Assembly: GCF_001457815.1 (NCBI RefSeq)
Contig: NZ_LN898221.1
Span: 639,053 to 703,052, forward strand
Length of the DNA: 64,000 bases
DNA from: Vitreoscilla massiliensis
GTDB taxonomy: Bacteria; Pseudomonadota; Gammaproteobacteria; Burkholderiales; Neisseriaceae
Direction: 5' to 3'
In this document: piece by piece, positions 35,969 to 44,946 of the stretch
How positions within the stretch are numbered: the stretch's first letter is position 1
Layout of the letters: each line of letters opens with the position of its first letter
The notes under the pieces: model-generated
What the model saw: only the letters and a program-made list of their open reading frames with translations
Databases searched by the model: none
Told to the model about the DNA's origin: nothing
Position numbers and translations under genes: made by a program

Positions 35969-36694
35969 ATGCTCAATTATTACCACTTGCTGTGCCTACA
36001 CCCCAGCGCCAGTCGCAGCGACATACAAGCGGCTTTGGACAAGCAACAGGCCTTGGGCAAACTGCCGCCAGCGACCTTAAAACTCGCGGCCAATGCCTTG
36101 TTGTCACCAGAAAACCGCCAAATCTACGATGCACAATTGGCGGCCTTGCCGGAAATGCAGCAAACCTATGCGCAAGACACGAGCGAATGGCGCGCCGATG
36201 CTGCCAGCAACTCGGTTTCCGCCTATGCACAAGGCCAAAGTGCCGCTGCCACAGCAGCAGAAGAGCAAGACGACAGCGATGGCGTCACGCTTTACCACAA
36301 CATCCGCCGCCCCGACACGCCTGCACGCGCTTTTTCACTGGCCAAAATGCGCGAAAACATCCTCAAATCGCCACTAACTTGGTTTGTGTTAGCGCTGTTA
36401 TTATATGGTGCTTACCAACACATCACCGCCGCCACCGCTTTGCCACAACAAGCACAAGCCGCTTGTTTGGAAGCCATCCATGCCCAATTGCCACAACCGG
36501 ACAGCTTTCAACAAAGTGCTGCACAACGCGAACGTCAATTGGTTTGGTCTACCCAAGAAGACATTGTTTTGGTCAGCATCCATTACAGCGCCACCGCCCC
36601 CAAGCAACAGCCCAGCCACTACGCCGCCCACTGTATTTACGATGGCGTGAATGCAAGCTTAAGTGACATCAGCATCACCACCCGTTCAGAATAA
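35969..36694 (+). CDS. J-like-domain membrane protein, paralogue 1 of 3
   Basis: A 241-residue protein. The N-terminus MLNYYHLLCLHPSASRSDIQAALDKQQALGKLP with LLSPENRQIYDAQL has the helix pattern of a J domain (YYxLL, SRSDI, NRxxYD), but the HPD tripeptide that activates Hsp70 is absent (HSP-type loop replaced by DKQQALGKLPP). One transmembrane helix (WFVLALLLYGAYQHITA, residues about 135-152) separates it from a C-terminal domain with conserved Cys (ACLEAIHAQLP and AHCIYDGVN). Upstream TTTGGAGACCC is identical to that of paralogue 2. No known function. Confidence 0.75.
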   Translation: MLNYYHLLCLHPSASRSDIQAALDKQQALGKLPPATLKLAANALLSPENRQIYDAQLAALPEMQQTYAQDTSEWRADAASNSVSAYAQGQSAAATAAEEQDDSDGVTLYHNIRRPDTPARAFSLAKMRENILKSPLTWFVLALLLYGAYQHITAATALPQQAQAACLEAIHAQLPQPDSFQQSAAQRERQLVWSTQEDIVLVSIHYSATAPKQQPSHYAAHCIYDGVNASLSDISITTRSE

Positions 36695-36712
36695 ATTCAA
36701 TGTAGGAAAACA

Positions 36713-36754
36713 CAAACAAAGCGGCCTGTAAACGTATACAGGCCGCTTTGTTTG
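36713..36754. terminator. Inverted DUS pair between J-like paralogues 1 and 2
   Basis: CAAACAAAGCGGCCTGTA and its perfect complement around a 6-nt centre; 18-bp arms, the longest in the window. Confidence 0.8.
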
Positions 36755-36831
36755 CTACAATAAACCCAAATTCACATTTTCTATGTTAAGAACAATGTGC
36801 TGCTTCGTCCCCACAGCCCCTTTGGAGACCC

Positions 36832-37560
36832 ATGCTTAATTATTACCAGCTGCTCAATCTTGCCCCTACCGCCAGCCGCAGTGACATCGAAGCGGCTTTG
36901 GACAAACAACAGGCCTTGGGTACCTTGCCACCGGCCACACTCAAGCTCGTCGCCGATGTCTTATTGTCGGTTGAAAACCGTCAACTGTATGACGAAAAAT
37001 TATCCACCTTGCCGGAAATGAACCAAGAATACGCATTGGCAAGCGAAGAATTGGCGCTCAGTCACAGCCCAAACGCACCAACAACACCCTCAAGCCAACA
37101 ACTGCCTTATCAAGAGCCGCCGCGTCGCGCCGCAGTGGATGAAACAGCTGATGAAGATGCAGTTTTGGTGTACCCGCCGATTCGTCAGCCCGACGCGCAC
37201 AGCCGCACATTCTCTATGGCCAAAGTCAAACACACCATCATGACATCGCCAATGATTTGGCTGTTGTTTGCGGTGTTAATCTTCAAATTGGTGGGCATGG
37301 CCACACAAGAAACCGATTTTGATGTGGCCGAACAACACTGCATCGCCGCCATTCAACAACAATTGGCTTATCCAGATAGTTTGCACATCAATACCGAAGA
37401 AGAAGTGGAGCGACCATGGCGGCACCGAAGGGTCGAATACCCTGTCACCATTGATTACAGCGCCCAACCGGTGTTCAACCAAACCCAAAATTACCGCGCC
37501 GAGTGTGTGTACAATTCAGACACAAAAAGCTTAAGCGACATCAAAATCAGCGCACTGTAA
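36832..37560 (+). CDS. J-like-domain membrane protein, paralogue 2 of 3
   Basis: A 242-residue protein closely related to the gene at 35969: MLNYYQLLNLAPTASRSDIEAALDKQQALGTLPPATLKL, then an acidic linker, a transmembrane helix (WLLFAVLIFKLVGMA, near residue 143), and a C-terminal domain ending in YRAECVYNSDTKSLSDIKISAL, parallel to the CIYDGVNASLSDISI ending of paralogue 1. HPD is again missing. Divergence between the linkers and conservation at the two ends indicates an old tandem duplication under selection. The ribosome binding site and first five codons match paralogue 1. Confidence 0.75.
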   Translation: MLNYYQLLNLAPTASRSDIEAALDKQQALGTLPPATLKLVADVLLSVENRQLYDEKLSTLPEMNQEYALASEELALSHSPNAPTTPSSQQLPYQEPPRRAAVDETADEDAVLVYPPIRQPDAHSRTFSMAKVKHTIMTSPMIWLLFAVLIFKLVGMATQETDFDVAEQHCIAAIQQQLAYPDSLHINTEEEVERPWRHRRVEYPVTIDYSAQPVFNQTQNYRAECVYNSDTKSLSDIKISAL

Positions 37561-37931
37561 ACCGCGAATAGGGAGATGCAGAATAACAGCAACCCTATTC
37601 TGCCGCTCGATCAACTCTGGCTGCTTCATGTGTGGGGAAATATCGAATGCACTTACAAGCAGCGTCAAGCTGCCAATTTCTGGACAATAACACGAGTGAC
37701 AGTAAGCAAATTCTTTCACCTTGATAGACTTACTTGCAGACACTTACAGGCCGCATTGTGCTGATTGCACCCACTTGATTTAAGTTAAATAAATAAAGCT
37801 CAGTATTTTCATTTCTTTAAACTGGGCTTACTGAAATACGGGCAAGCGACTGCTATCATCAAGATGTCTTGCACTTGTAAAGCCATTCGCCATCTGTTGC
37901 TGATTCATGCTCTTGAAAATCGAGGTTTGCC
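37561..37931. other. Intergenic region between J-like paralogues 2 and 3
   Basis: About 370 bp with one uptake word (TTACAGGCCGC near 37744). No gene or RNA recognised. Confidence 0.4.
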
Positions 37932-38375
37932 ATGTTGAATTTTTATGAACTCTTGGACATTACACCGTATGCCAAGCAGCAAGACATCAACACAGCGCTC
38001 GCGCAGCAACACAGCTTGGGGAAGGTGCCTACGCAAACGCTGCAACTGGCTGCCGCCACCTTGCTGTCTGAGCAACATCGTCAAAACTACGATTTGCAAT
38101 TGATGGCTTTGGCGGATGAGCATCTGTCTGCCAAGCTCAATTCACCGACTTCACCCTATCCTGCGCTAACGAATAGCCACGCTGTGGATACTGCGGACTT
38201 TGCTGCTGCAAACACCCATACCAATGCCAGCGATGACATTGTTTTTTACAACAGCTTGCACCCACAGCGGCCAACGCAATCCCATCACGCCTCGATGCCA
38301 GGCAATATTGCCGACTCTTATTTGGCTGTAGATGCCGTCATCAGTGTGTTGGGTGATGTATTGGATGTGTCTTAA
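37932..38375 (+). CDS. J-like-domain protein, paralogue 3, shortened
   Basis: A 147-residue protein sharing the N-terminal J-like domain (MLNFYELLDITPYAKQQDINTALAQQHSLGKVPTQTLQL and LLSEQHRQNYDLQLMAL) with paralogues 1 and 2, then a linker with the NSLHPQRP motif (compare NIRRPDTP). It ends soon after, without the transmembrane helix or C-terminal Cys domain. It is either a naturally short member or a copy truncated at the point where the membrane helix would begin. AAAATCGAGGTTTGCC precedes the ATG. Confidence 0.65.
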   Translation: MLNFYELLDITPYAKQQDINTALAQQHSLGKVPTQTLQLAAATLLSEQHRQNYDLQLMALADEHLSAKLNSPTSPYPALTNSHAVDTADFAAANTHTNASDDIVFYNSLHPQRPTQSHHASMPGNIADSYLAVDAVISVLGDVLDVS

Positions 38376-38434
38376 TGCCATCGCCATGGATGGGTTTGAA
38401 TCAACACATCCAGCACCATTTAAATATGCATGCA

Positions 38435-38468
38435 AAAAGCGGCCTGTAAACATTTACAGGCCGCTTTT
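38435..38468. terminator. Inverted DUS pair between J-like gene 3 and dapD
   Basis: AAAAGCGGCCTGTAAA and its complement with a 2-3 nt loop; convergent position. Confidence 0.85.
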
Positions 38469-38506
38469 AAAACATTGTGCTTCAATCTGAAGCATTCATG
38501 CGAGAT

Positions 38507-39328
38507 TTAGATGCCGCGCAACAAGTCATTAACGCTGGTTTTGCTGCGGGTTTGTGCATCGACTTTTTTCACAATCACGGCGCAGTACAAGCTGTGGCTG
38601 CCGTCTTTGCTAGGCATAGAACCAGACACCACTACCGAACCGGCTGGTACGCGGCCGTAAGAGATTTCGCCGGTTTCGCGGTCCAAGATTTTGGTCGATT
38701 GACCGATGAACACGCCCATGGAAATCACTGAACCTTCGCCGACAATCACGCCTTCAACGATTTCAGAACGTGCGCCGATAAAGCAATTGTCTTCAATGAT
38801 GGTAGGGCTCGCTTGCAATGGCTCCAATACGCCACCGATGCCGACGCCACCTGACAAGTGCACGTTTTTACCGATTTGTGCGCAAGAGCCAACGGTGGCC
38901 CAAGTGTCGACCATGGTGCCTTCGTCCACATAAGCACCGATGTTGACGAATGAAGGCATCAATACCACGTTTTTACCGATGAATGAGCCGGTACGGGCAA
39001 CCGCACCTGGCACCACGCGGAAACCGCCTTGACGGAAATCTTGTTCGCTGTAGCCGTCGAAACGGGTAGGCACTTTATCGAAATACTCGCTGACGCCGTC
39101 GTTCAACACGATGTTGTCGTTCAAACGGAAAGACAGTAAAACCGCTTTCTTCACCCACTCATTCACCACCCAAGCACCGTCTTGCTTTTGGGCGCAACGC
39201 AATTCACCGCTGTTCAATTGAGTGATGACTTGGTTGACCGCTTCTTTCACGTCGGCAGGCGCAGCTGCAGGGGTGATTTCGGCACGGTTTTCAAATGCTT
39301 GTTCGATGATGGTTTGTAATGTAGACAT
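38507..39328 (-). CDS. dapD: Tetrahydrodipicolinate N-succinyltransferase
   Basis: A 273-residue left-handed beta-helix acyltransferase that succinylates tetrahydrodipicolinate in lysine and diaminopimelate synthesis. Hexapeptide repeats (VVLMPSFVNIGAYVDEGTMVDTWATVGSCAQIGKNVHLSGGVGIGG) run from about residue 120 to 215; the helical N-terminus and the C-terminal VSGSMPSKDGSHSLYCAVIVKKVDAQTRSKTSVNDLLR are complete. It follows aat by 8 bp. dapB of the same pathway lies on the other strand at 41080. Confidence 0.97.
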   Translation of the reverse strand: MSTLQTIIEQAFENRAEITPAAAPADVKEAVNQVITQLNSGELRCAQKQDGAWVVNEWVKKAVLLSFRLNDNIVLNDGVSEYFDKVPTRFDGYSEQDFRQGGFRVVPGAVARTGSFIGKNVVLMPSFVNIGAYVDEGTMVDTWATVGSCAQIGKNVHLSGGVGIGGVLEPLQASPTIIEDNCFIGARSEIVEGVIVGEGSVISMGVFIGQSTKILDRETGEISYGRVPAGSVVVSGSMPSKDGSHSLYCAVIVKKVDAQTRSKTSVNDLLRGI

Positions 39329-39336
39329 GATGCTCC

Positions 39337-40068
39337 CTAGTTGATTTGATTCACCAACAATTTGGCTGAAACCATTTCAGGCAAATCTTGTTGGCAATAC
39401 AGATTCAAAGCGCGCTGAAACTCATCAAAATGGATTTCTTCAGCGCCAAAACGTGCCAAATGTGGCGTGTTCATTTGGCAATCGATCAATGCGATGCCGC
39501 ATGATTGTAAGTATTTCACCGCGTGGACGAAAGCAATTTTTGAGGCGTCGCCCGTTAAGGCAAACATCGATTCGCCAAAAAACACCCGCCCAATTTGGAT
39601 GCCGTACAGGCCGCCCAGCAATTGCAAGGTGTTGGCATCGGCCTCGCTGGCTTGCCAGTATTCAAAGCTGTGCGCATGGCCGGCGCGGTACATTTGCGTC
39701 AAGGCCCATTGCAATTCGTGTGTGAGCCAAGTGCCGTCTTGGCCGGGGCGCGAGATGCGTGCACACGCGCTGATAACGGCTTTAAACTGCTGGTTTACAC
39801 TGATGGCATAGTGGCGATTACGGATGTTTTTCGCCAACGAGCGGCCAACATGCAGATTTTCAGGTTTGAGCACCATGCGCGGCGACAGCGCCCACCAACA
39901 AATCGGCTGGTCTTCGCTGTACCACGGAAAAATGCCGCGTTGGTACGCGGCAAGCAGGCGCTCTACACTTAAATCGCCGCCAACGGCCACCAAACCATCG
40001 CGTTGTTGCTGTGCTTCGGTAAGGTCTGGCCAGTCGTTGACGTCTTCATCCAGCCACTGTAAGGCCAT
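39337..40068 (-). CDS. aat: Leucyl/phenylalanyl-tRNA-protein transferase
   Basis: A 243-residue enzyme that adds Leu or Phe to proteins with N-terminal Lys or Arg, marking them for ClpAP by the N-end rule. Signature segments are GLVAVGGDLSVERLLAAYQRGIFPWYSEDQPICWWALSPRMVL and AHSFEYWQ...LLGGLYGIQIGRVFFGESMFAL ... ASKIAFVHAVKYL ... IDCQMNTPHLARFGAEEI. Length fits the family. It lies between fur (3 bp upstream) and dapD. Confidence 0.97.
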   Translation of the reverse strand: MALQWLDEDVNDWPDLTEAQQQRDGLVAVGGDLSVERLLAAYQRGIFPWYSEDQPICWWALSPRMVLKPENLHVGRSLAKNIRNRHYAISVNQQFKAVISACARISRPGQDGTWLTHELQWALTQMYRAGHAHSFEYWQASEADANTLQLLGGLYGIQIGRVFFGESMFALTGDASKIAFVHAVKYLQSCGIALIDCQMNTPHLARFGAEEIHFDEFQRALNLYCQQDLPEMVSAKLLVNQIN

Positions 40069-40071
40069 GGT

Positions 40072-40506
40072 TTATTTTTTGGCTTTGCTTTGGCAATCGG
40101 CGCACACACCGTACATGTACAGCGAGTGGTCGACAATTTTGTAGCCACGTTCGGTGGCGATTTGTTCTTGAATTTCCTCAATGCGTGGATCGAAGAATTC
40201 GGTCACTTGATTGCATTTCACGCACACGATGTGGTCGTGATGACCGCCGCGATTGAGTTCATACACGGCTTTACCGGTTTCAAAATGGTGGCGGATGAGG
40301 ATTTCCGCTTGTTCAAATTGGGTTAACACGCGGTATATGGTTGCCACACCGATGTCACTGTCATCCTCGAGCAACAAGCGGTACACATCTTCAGCACTCA
40401 AATGCGCTTCAGGGCGCTGTTCAAACAAGTCCAAAATTTTCAGACGTGGACCGGTGACTTTCAGGCCGCTGTCTTTTAATTGGGCAATATTGTTGTTGTG
40501 ATCCAT
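40072..40506 (-). CDS. fur: Ferric uptake regulator
   Basis: A 144-residue Fe(II)-dependent repressor of iron acquisition genes. The winged helix (LKVTGPRLKILDLFEQRPEAHLSAEDVYRLLLEDDSDIGVATIYRVLTQFEQAEIL) is followed by the regulatory zinc/iron site HHFETGKAVYEL and HHDHIVCVKCNQVTEFFDPRIEEIQ, and a C-terminal CADC pair. The start at 40506 is the family start; 25 upstream in-frame codons run into the promoter. First gene of fur-aat-dapD, divergent from bamE. Confidence 0.97.
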   Translation of the reverse strand: MDHNNNIAQLKDSGLKVTGPRLKILDLFEQRPEAHLSAEDVYRLLLEDDSDIGVATIYRVLTQFEQAEILIRHHFETGKAVYELNRGGHHDHIVCVKCNQVTEFFDPRIEEIQEQIATERGYKIVDHSLYMYGVCADCQSKAKK

Positions 40507-40642
40507 GATGATTCCCACGAATTGGCATAAGTCGCTATAATACCCACTTTCTGAGTGATAGACCACCTTGATTGCCGCCATTGATGGGCTTCATAGTGGT
40601 TCATACCGAAACCGCACATCCCGTTTTGAATCGAGGAAACCA

Positions 40643-41011
40643 GTGAATAAATTTATCATCCTGACTTTGGCTGTGGCCGCCATGGGTTTAAGTGCCTGTT
40701 CTTCAGAACGCGTTTCCAACTTCCCTTCTTACAAATTGAAGGTAGAGCAAGGCAATGAATTGGATGCCAACAAGGTCAAACAATTACAGGCCGGCATGAC
40801 ACGCGAGCAAGTGCGTTTGTTATTGGGCACCCCAAGCATCCGCTCTGCCTTCCATGCCAACCGTTGGGATTACCAATTCCTGATTTCACGCAATGGCGTG
40901 GTCAAAGAAAACCACAATTTGACCGTGTATTTTGACGGTGATTTGTTAAGCCGCGTTGAAGGCTCAGCCGTCGATGCAGCGGCACAAGCCACACCAGCGG
41001 CAGCCGAATAA
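40643..41011 (+). CDS. bamE: Outer membrane assembly lipoprotein BamE
   Basis: A 122-residue lipoprotein of the SmpA/OmlA family, part of the BAM complex that inserts outer-membrane proteins. The signal peptide ends in LSAC (acylated Cys near residue 19), and the BamE fold shows LQAGMTREQVRLLLGTPSIRSAFHANRWDYQFLI. The start is a GTG at 40643 preceded by GAGGAAACCA; no ATG fits the lipoprotein signal. The fur-bamE divergent pairing is common in beta- and gammaproteobacteria. Confidence 0.94.
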   Translation: MNKFIILTLAVAAMGLSACSSERVSNFPSYKLKVEQGNELDANKVKQLQAGMTREQVRLLLGTPSIRSAFHANRWDYQFLISRNGVVKENHNLTVYFDGDLLSRVEGSAVDAAAQATPAAAE

Positions 41012-41079
41012 AGCCAGCAGTGGCGAGAGGCCACTGCGGCGGTGTTTTAGCCAACTGCACAACCTTAAAGTAGAGAAAC

Positions 41080-41892
41080 ATGTCTGAATTATTGAATGTC
41101 GCCATCGTCGGCGCCAATGGCCGCATGGGCCGCGCTTTGGTACAAGCCATCCACGATCACCCACATTGCCGCTTGTCTGGCGCTTTGGAACACGATGAAT
41201 CGCCTGCCTTGGGCATGGATGCGGGTTTTACCTTGGGTTTGGAAACCGGCGTGCTCATCAGCCACGATGCGGTCAAAGTCTTGAGCCAAAGCGATGTGTT
41301 GATTGATTTTAGCCGTCCAGAATCCACTTTAAACTACCTCACTGCCTGCGAAAAATTGGGCATCAACATGATCATCGGCACCACCGGTTTTGACGACGCA
41401 GGCAAGGCGCGCATTGCCGAAGCGGCCAAGAAAATTGGCATCGTATTCGCCGCAAATTACAGCGTCGGGGTGAATTTGACTTTCGCCTTGATTCACAAAG
41501 CGGCGCAAGTGTTGAACGAAGGCTTTGACATTGAAGTCATCGAAGCGCACCACCGCCACAAAGTCGATGCCCCATCAGGTACGGCGCTGCGCATGGGTGA
41601 AGTCTTGGCCGATGCCATCGGCAAAGACTTGAAAGAAGTCGGCGTGTTTGCGCGCGAAGGCATTACTGGCCCACGCGAGGCTGGCAGCATCGGTTTTGCT
41701 ACTGTGCGTGGTGGCGACATTGTTGGCGACCACACGGTGATGTTTGCCGCCGATGGCGAACGCGTGGAAGTGACGCACAAAGCCTCTAGCCGCGCCACTT
41801 TTGCCAACGGCGCGGTGCGTGCAGCCGCATGGTTGCGCAACCAGCCTGTGGCTTTGTACGACATGCAAGACGTCCTTGATTTGCGCTGGTAA
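41080..41892 (+). CDS. dapB: 4-hydroxy-tetrahydrodipicolinate reductase
   Basis: A 270-residue NAD(P)H-dependent reductase of the lysine/diaminopimelate pathway, one step before DapD. The cofactor motif IVGANGRMGRALVQAI is near residue 8, and the substrate/catalytic motif EAHHRHKVDAPSGTALRMGE near residue 155. Length is typical. It follows bamE by 68 bp, probably in one unit, and ends at an inverted DUS terminator. Confidence 0.97.
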   Translation: MSELLNVAIVGANGRMGRALVQAIHDHPHCRLSGALEHDESPALGMDAGFTLGLETGVLISHDAVKVLSQSDVLIDFSRPESTLNYLTACEKLGINMIIGTTGFDDAGKARIAEAAKKIGIVFAANYSVGVNLTFALIHKAAQVLNEGFDIEVIEAHHRHKVDAPSGTALRMGEVLADAIGKDLKEVGVFAREGITGPREAGSIGFATVRGGDIVGDHTVMFAADGERVEVTHKASSRATFANGAVRAAAWLRNQPVALYDMQDVLDLRW

Positions 41893-41922
41893 GCCATTCA
41901 TCCATCTGCATTAATTTAAAGC

Positions 41923-41960
41923 CAAAGCGGCCTGTAACTGAGTTTACAGGCCGCTTTGTT
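41923..41960 (+). terminator. Inverted DUS pair after dapB
   Basis: CAAAGCGGCCTGTAA and TTTACAGGCCGCTTTG with a 4-5 nt loop, followed by TT. Confidence 0.85.
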
Positions 41961-42149
41961 ATATTCCATCAATATTTATTTATGTAGAGTAAATACCTGC
42001 ACCCTCATGCAACTATTTATTGAGTATAAACGTCATAATCTCATTCTTCACACCCATCATGTTTGTCCGCGGTTCTCTCACGCCGTATCAATAGCAATCT
42101 ATCTCTTGAGTAGTCACAAACATGGATACACTGACAATGCGAGACTATT

Positions 42150-43247
42150 ATGGCTTCTGATTCTTCCAACCACAATCCACTCTGGACCGTGGCCATTCCC
42201 ATCGCCGCCATGCTGATTTTGGGCATGTATGCGTTCAATTCCACCTTCCCCGGCGTGGTGGTGTTATTGTCACTGGGCTTAATTGGCTCGGTGGTGACCG
42301 CCGTGCACCATGCGGAAGTGATTGCGCACAAAGTGGGCGAACCGTTTGGCACTTTGGTATTGGCCTTGGCCGTGACCATCATTGAAGTGGCGCTCATCGT
42401 GTCGATGATGATGTCGGGCGGTGACGGTGCCATGGGCTTGGCGCGCGACACCATTTTTGCAGCGGTCATGATTATTTTGAACGGCATCATCGGTGCCAGT
42501 TTGCTGATGGGCGGGCGCAAACACATGGTGCAAAACTTCAGCTTGGAAGGTGTGACCGCCGCTTTGGGCGTCATGACCGTCATTGTCACCTTTGCCTTAA
42601 TCGTGCCCACTTTCTCGACCACTGCCCCCGGCCCGGTCTACACCAGCAAACAATTGATGTTTGTGGCAGTGGTGACCTTGATTTTGTTTACCGCCTTCAC
42701 TTTTTTCCAAACCGTGCGCCACCGCGAATACTTTTTGCCCGTCAATAAAAAAGGTGAAATCAAAGTCATCGAACATGGCGAGCGCCCGAGCGGCAAAGAC
42801 ACTGCCATCAGTTTTGTGTTTTTATTGGTGTCGTTGGTGGCCGTGGTCTTGAGCGCCAAAGGCATTTCGCCGTATTTGGAAAGCCTGCTCGCGACCGTGG
42901 GCGCACCGGCCGCGACCTTGGGCATCATTATTGCCGCGATTGTGTTGATGCCAGAATTCGGTGCCGCCATGCGCGCCGCCCGCGCCAATCGTTTGCAAAC
43001 CAGCTTGAATTTGGCCATAGGTTCGGCCATCGCCAGCATAGGTTTGACCATCCCGGTGGTGGCGACGGTGGCCTTGGTGATGGAATGGCCATTGGAGCTG
43101 GGTTTGGACGCCAAATCCATCACCTTATTGGTCTTGTCTTTGTTTGTGGTGTCCAATTCCTTGCGCACCGGCCAAACCACTTTGCTCCCCGGCATCGTGC
43201 ATTTGGTCATTTTTGCCGCGTATTTGTTTTTCAGCTTTGTGCCTTAA
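42150..43247 (+). CDS. chaA: ChaA-like calcium/cation:proton antiporter
   Basis: A 365-residue integral membrane protein of the CaCA superfamily, with about ten or eleven helices. The two family alpha-repeats show KVGEPFGTLVLALAVTIIEVALIVSMM (residues about 61-87) and IVLMPEFGAAMRAARANRLQTSLNLAIGSAIASIGLTIPVVA (about 268-310), each with the key acidic residue. E. coli ChaA exports Ca2+, Na+ and K+ at alkaline pH or high salt. Start at 42150 lies close after GCGAGACT. It stands alone. Confidence 0.9.
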   Translation: MASDSSNHNPLWTVAIPIAAMLILGMYAFNSTFPGVVVLLSLGLIGSVVTAVHHAEVIAHKVGEPFGTLVLALAVTIIEVALIVSMMMSGGDGAMGLARDTIFAAVMIILNGIIGASLLMGGRKHMVQNFSLEGVTAALGVMTVIVTFALIVPTFSTTAPGPVYTSKQLMFVAVVTLILFTAFTFFQTVRHREYFLPVNKKGEIKVIEHGERPSGKDTAISFVFLLVSLVAVVLSAKGISPYLESLLATVGAPAATLGIIIAAIVLMPEFGAAMRAARANRLQTSLNLAIGSAIASIGLTIPVVATVALVMEWPLELGLDAKSITLLVLSLFVVSNSLRTGQTTLLPGIVHLVIFAAYLFFSFVP

Positions 43248-43257
43248 ACAGACATTC

Positions 43258-43530
43258 TTATGCAAAAGCGGCCTGTAAACGTTTACAGGCCGCTTTCTTG
43301 TGCATTAAGCACTTATGCCCACAGCGCCAACAGCAATAACACCATACCAAGTACAGTAAACCCAGCCACGCATTGATGCCCTCATCCAATTTGGCTTTGC
43401 GATTGAACACGCGCCGTGGCAGATAGCCCAAGCCGTAAATCAGCAATTCCCCTGCAGCCTGTAGCAGCATCGCTGGCATCATCACTATGATGAGCATCGC
43501 GCTCAACACATCCCCCAGCCGCTTCCACAT
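43258..43530 (-). CDS. Small hypothetical membrane protein
   Basis: A 90-codon frame. The first 65 residues look real: a hydrophobic helix (LSAMLIIVMMPAMLLQAAGELLIYGLGYL), a basic loop (RRVFNRKAKL) and a second helix (INAWLGLLYLVWCYCCW). The last 15 codons run through the inverted DUS pair and are probably not conserved; the stop lies inside or just past it. CACAGGGAGCGACAC precedes the ATG. No family recognised. Confidence 0.5.
   Translation of the reverse strand: MWKRLGDVLSAMLIIVMMPAMLLQAAGELLIYGLGYLPRRVFNRKAKLDEGINAWLGLLYLVWCYCCWRCGHKCLMHKKAACKRLQAAFA
43265..43296. terminator. Inverted DUS pair after chaA
   Basis: AAAGCGGCCTGTAAAC directly abuts its perfect complement (no loop beyond the centre), at a convergent junction. 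Confidence 0.85.
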
Positions 43531-43557
43531 GTGTCGCTCCCTGTGTTCACATCTATG

Positions 43558-44736
43558 CTAAGTCAAACACTCACGGTTGATGTCGGCGATGCGGTTCAAG
43601 CCCAACATGCCCATGTCACGCTCCAACTCTTGCTGCAACAAACCGATGGCATGCTCCACCCCCACCACACCAGCCACCGTCGCCGCTGAGATAAAGGGGC
43701 GGCCTGTAAACACAAAATCGGCACCCAAAGCCAAAGCCTTAATCACATCGGTGCCGCGGCGTATGCCCGAATCCATCATCACCACATAGTCTTGCCCCAC
43801 CGCTTGGCGGATTAAAGGCAATTGTTGCAGCGGGCTGGTAACGGTGTCCAATTGGCGACCGCCGTGATTGGACACGATGATGCCATCGGCACTGTATTGC
43901 TGGCACAGCCGCGCATCGGCCACCGACAACACCCCTTTGACCACCAGCTTGCCCTGCCACAAGCGGCGAATGCGCGCCAAATGGTTCCAATTGATGTGGT
44001 CGCGGCCAGTGGTGTCGCGCACGGCCGCCGAGGAAAACACCGGCGCGCCACGGGTGGCAAACGAATTTTCAAAATGCGGCATGCCACGGCTTTGTAACGT
44101 GCCCAAGAACGTGCCCAAACTCCAACGCGGGTGCAATACGCCATCAATTAACAAGGCCAACGACGGTCGCAGCGGCAAGGAAAAGCCAGCGCGCATATTG
44201 TTTTCACGGTTGGCCCACACCGGGATGTCCACGGTAATCACCAAAGTGTCTATGCCGGCTGCCGCCACGCGCGCGAGCAATGCGTCCTGTAAATCGGGTT
44301 GACCGGGCAGATAGGCTTGAAACCACACATCTGGATGGTGTTGCTTCACCTCTTCCAAACGCGTCAGCGAACTGCCACTCAAAATCATCGGCACCCCCAA
44401 TTTATACGCCGCACTGGCCATGACATTGTCGCCATTGAAGGCAATCAAGGCGCTCACTCCCACCGGTGCGATGCCAAATGGCGCGGCATAGCTGCGATTC
44501 CACAGGCTGTGAGTGGTATGGCGGCTGGACACATCGCTGAGCACGCGGGTGAGCAAGCTGTAATCGTCAAACTGGCTGCGATTGCGCGCCAAGGTCTGAT
44601 TGTCCTCCACACCGCCAAACACATAAGCCGACAAAGCGCGCGGCAACAGTTTGTGGGCACTGTGTTCAAAATCGGCCAGATTGTAAATGTGTTTCAAACG
44701 CCTATCGCGGCTTAAATTTTCATAAGCTGCCACCAT
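43558..44736 (-). CDS. lldD: FMN-dependent alpha-hydroxy-acid dehydrogenase (lactate dehydrogenase-like)
   Basis: A 392-residue TIM-barrel flavoprotein of the L-lactate dehydrogenase/glycolate oxidase family, which oxidises L-2-hydroxy acids and feeds electrons to the respiratory chain. FMN and catalytic residues are visible: APFGIAPVGVSALI, TLVITVDIPVWANRENNMR, LVVKGVLSVADARL (Lys), SNHGGRQLDTVTSPLQQLP (active-site His) and MMDSGIRRGTDVIKALALGADFVFTGRPFI. The start at 44736 follows AAGGAGGGGTGCCTG. Substrate could be lactate or another hydroxy acid. Confidence 0.88.
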   Translation of the reverse strand: MVAAYENLSRDRRLKHIYNLADFEHSAHKLLPRALSAYVFGGVEDNQTLARNRSQFDDYSLLTRVLSDVSSRHTTHSLWNRSYAAPFGIAPVGVSALIAFNGDNVMASAAYKLGVPMILSGSSLTRLEEVKQHHPDVWFQAYLPGQPDLQDALLARVAAAGIDTLVITVDIPVWANRENNMRAGFSLPLRPSLALLIDGVLHPRWSLGTFLGTLQSRGMPHFENSFATRGAPVFSSAAVRDTTGRDHINWNHLARIRRLWQGKLVVKGVLSVADARLCQQYSADGIIVSNHGGRQLDTVTSPLQQLPLIRQAVGQDYVVMMDSGIRRGTDVIKALALGADFVFTGRPFISAATVAGVVGVEHAIGLLQQELERDMGMLGLNRIADINRECLT

Positions 44737-44946
44737 CAGGCACCCCTCCTTAGTATCAAAATCCTCGTCTGTGGCAAGCATGCTATGCCAAAAGAATGAC
44801 TGCAAGCAAGCGCCGTCCTGACTGTGTTGCAAAATCAATGCATTAGATCGACACTGGGGAACCAGAATCGCTCGTCGCCCTCGAAATCAACACCTGTCTC
44901 ACACCCCAGCACAAAAACCCGCACGACTCACCATCAGGAGCAGCAT

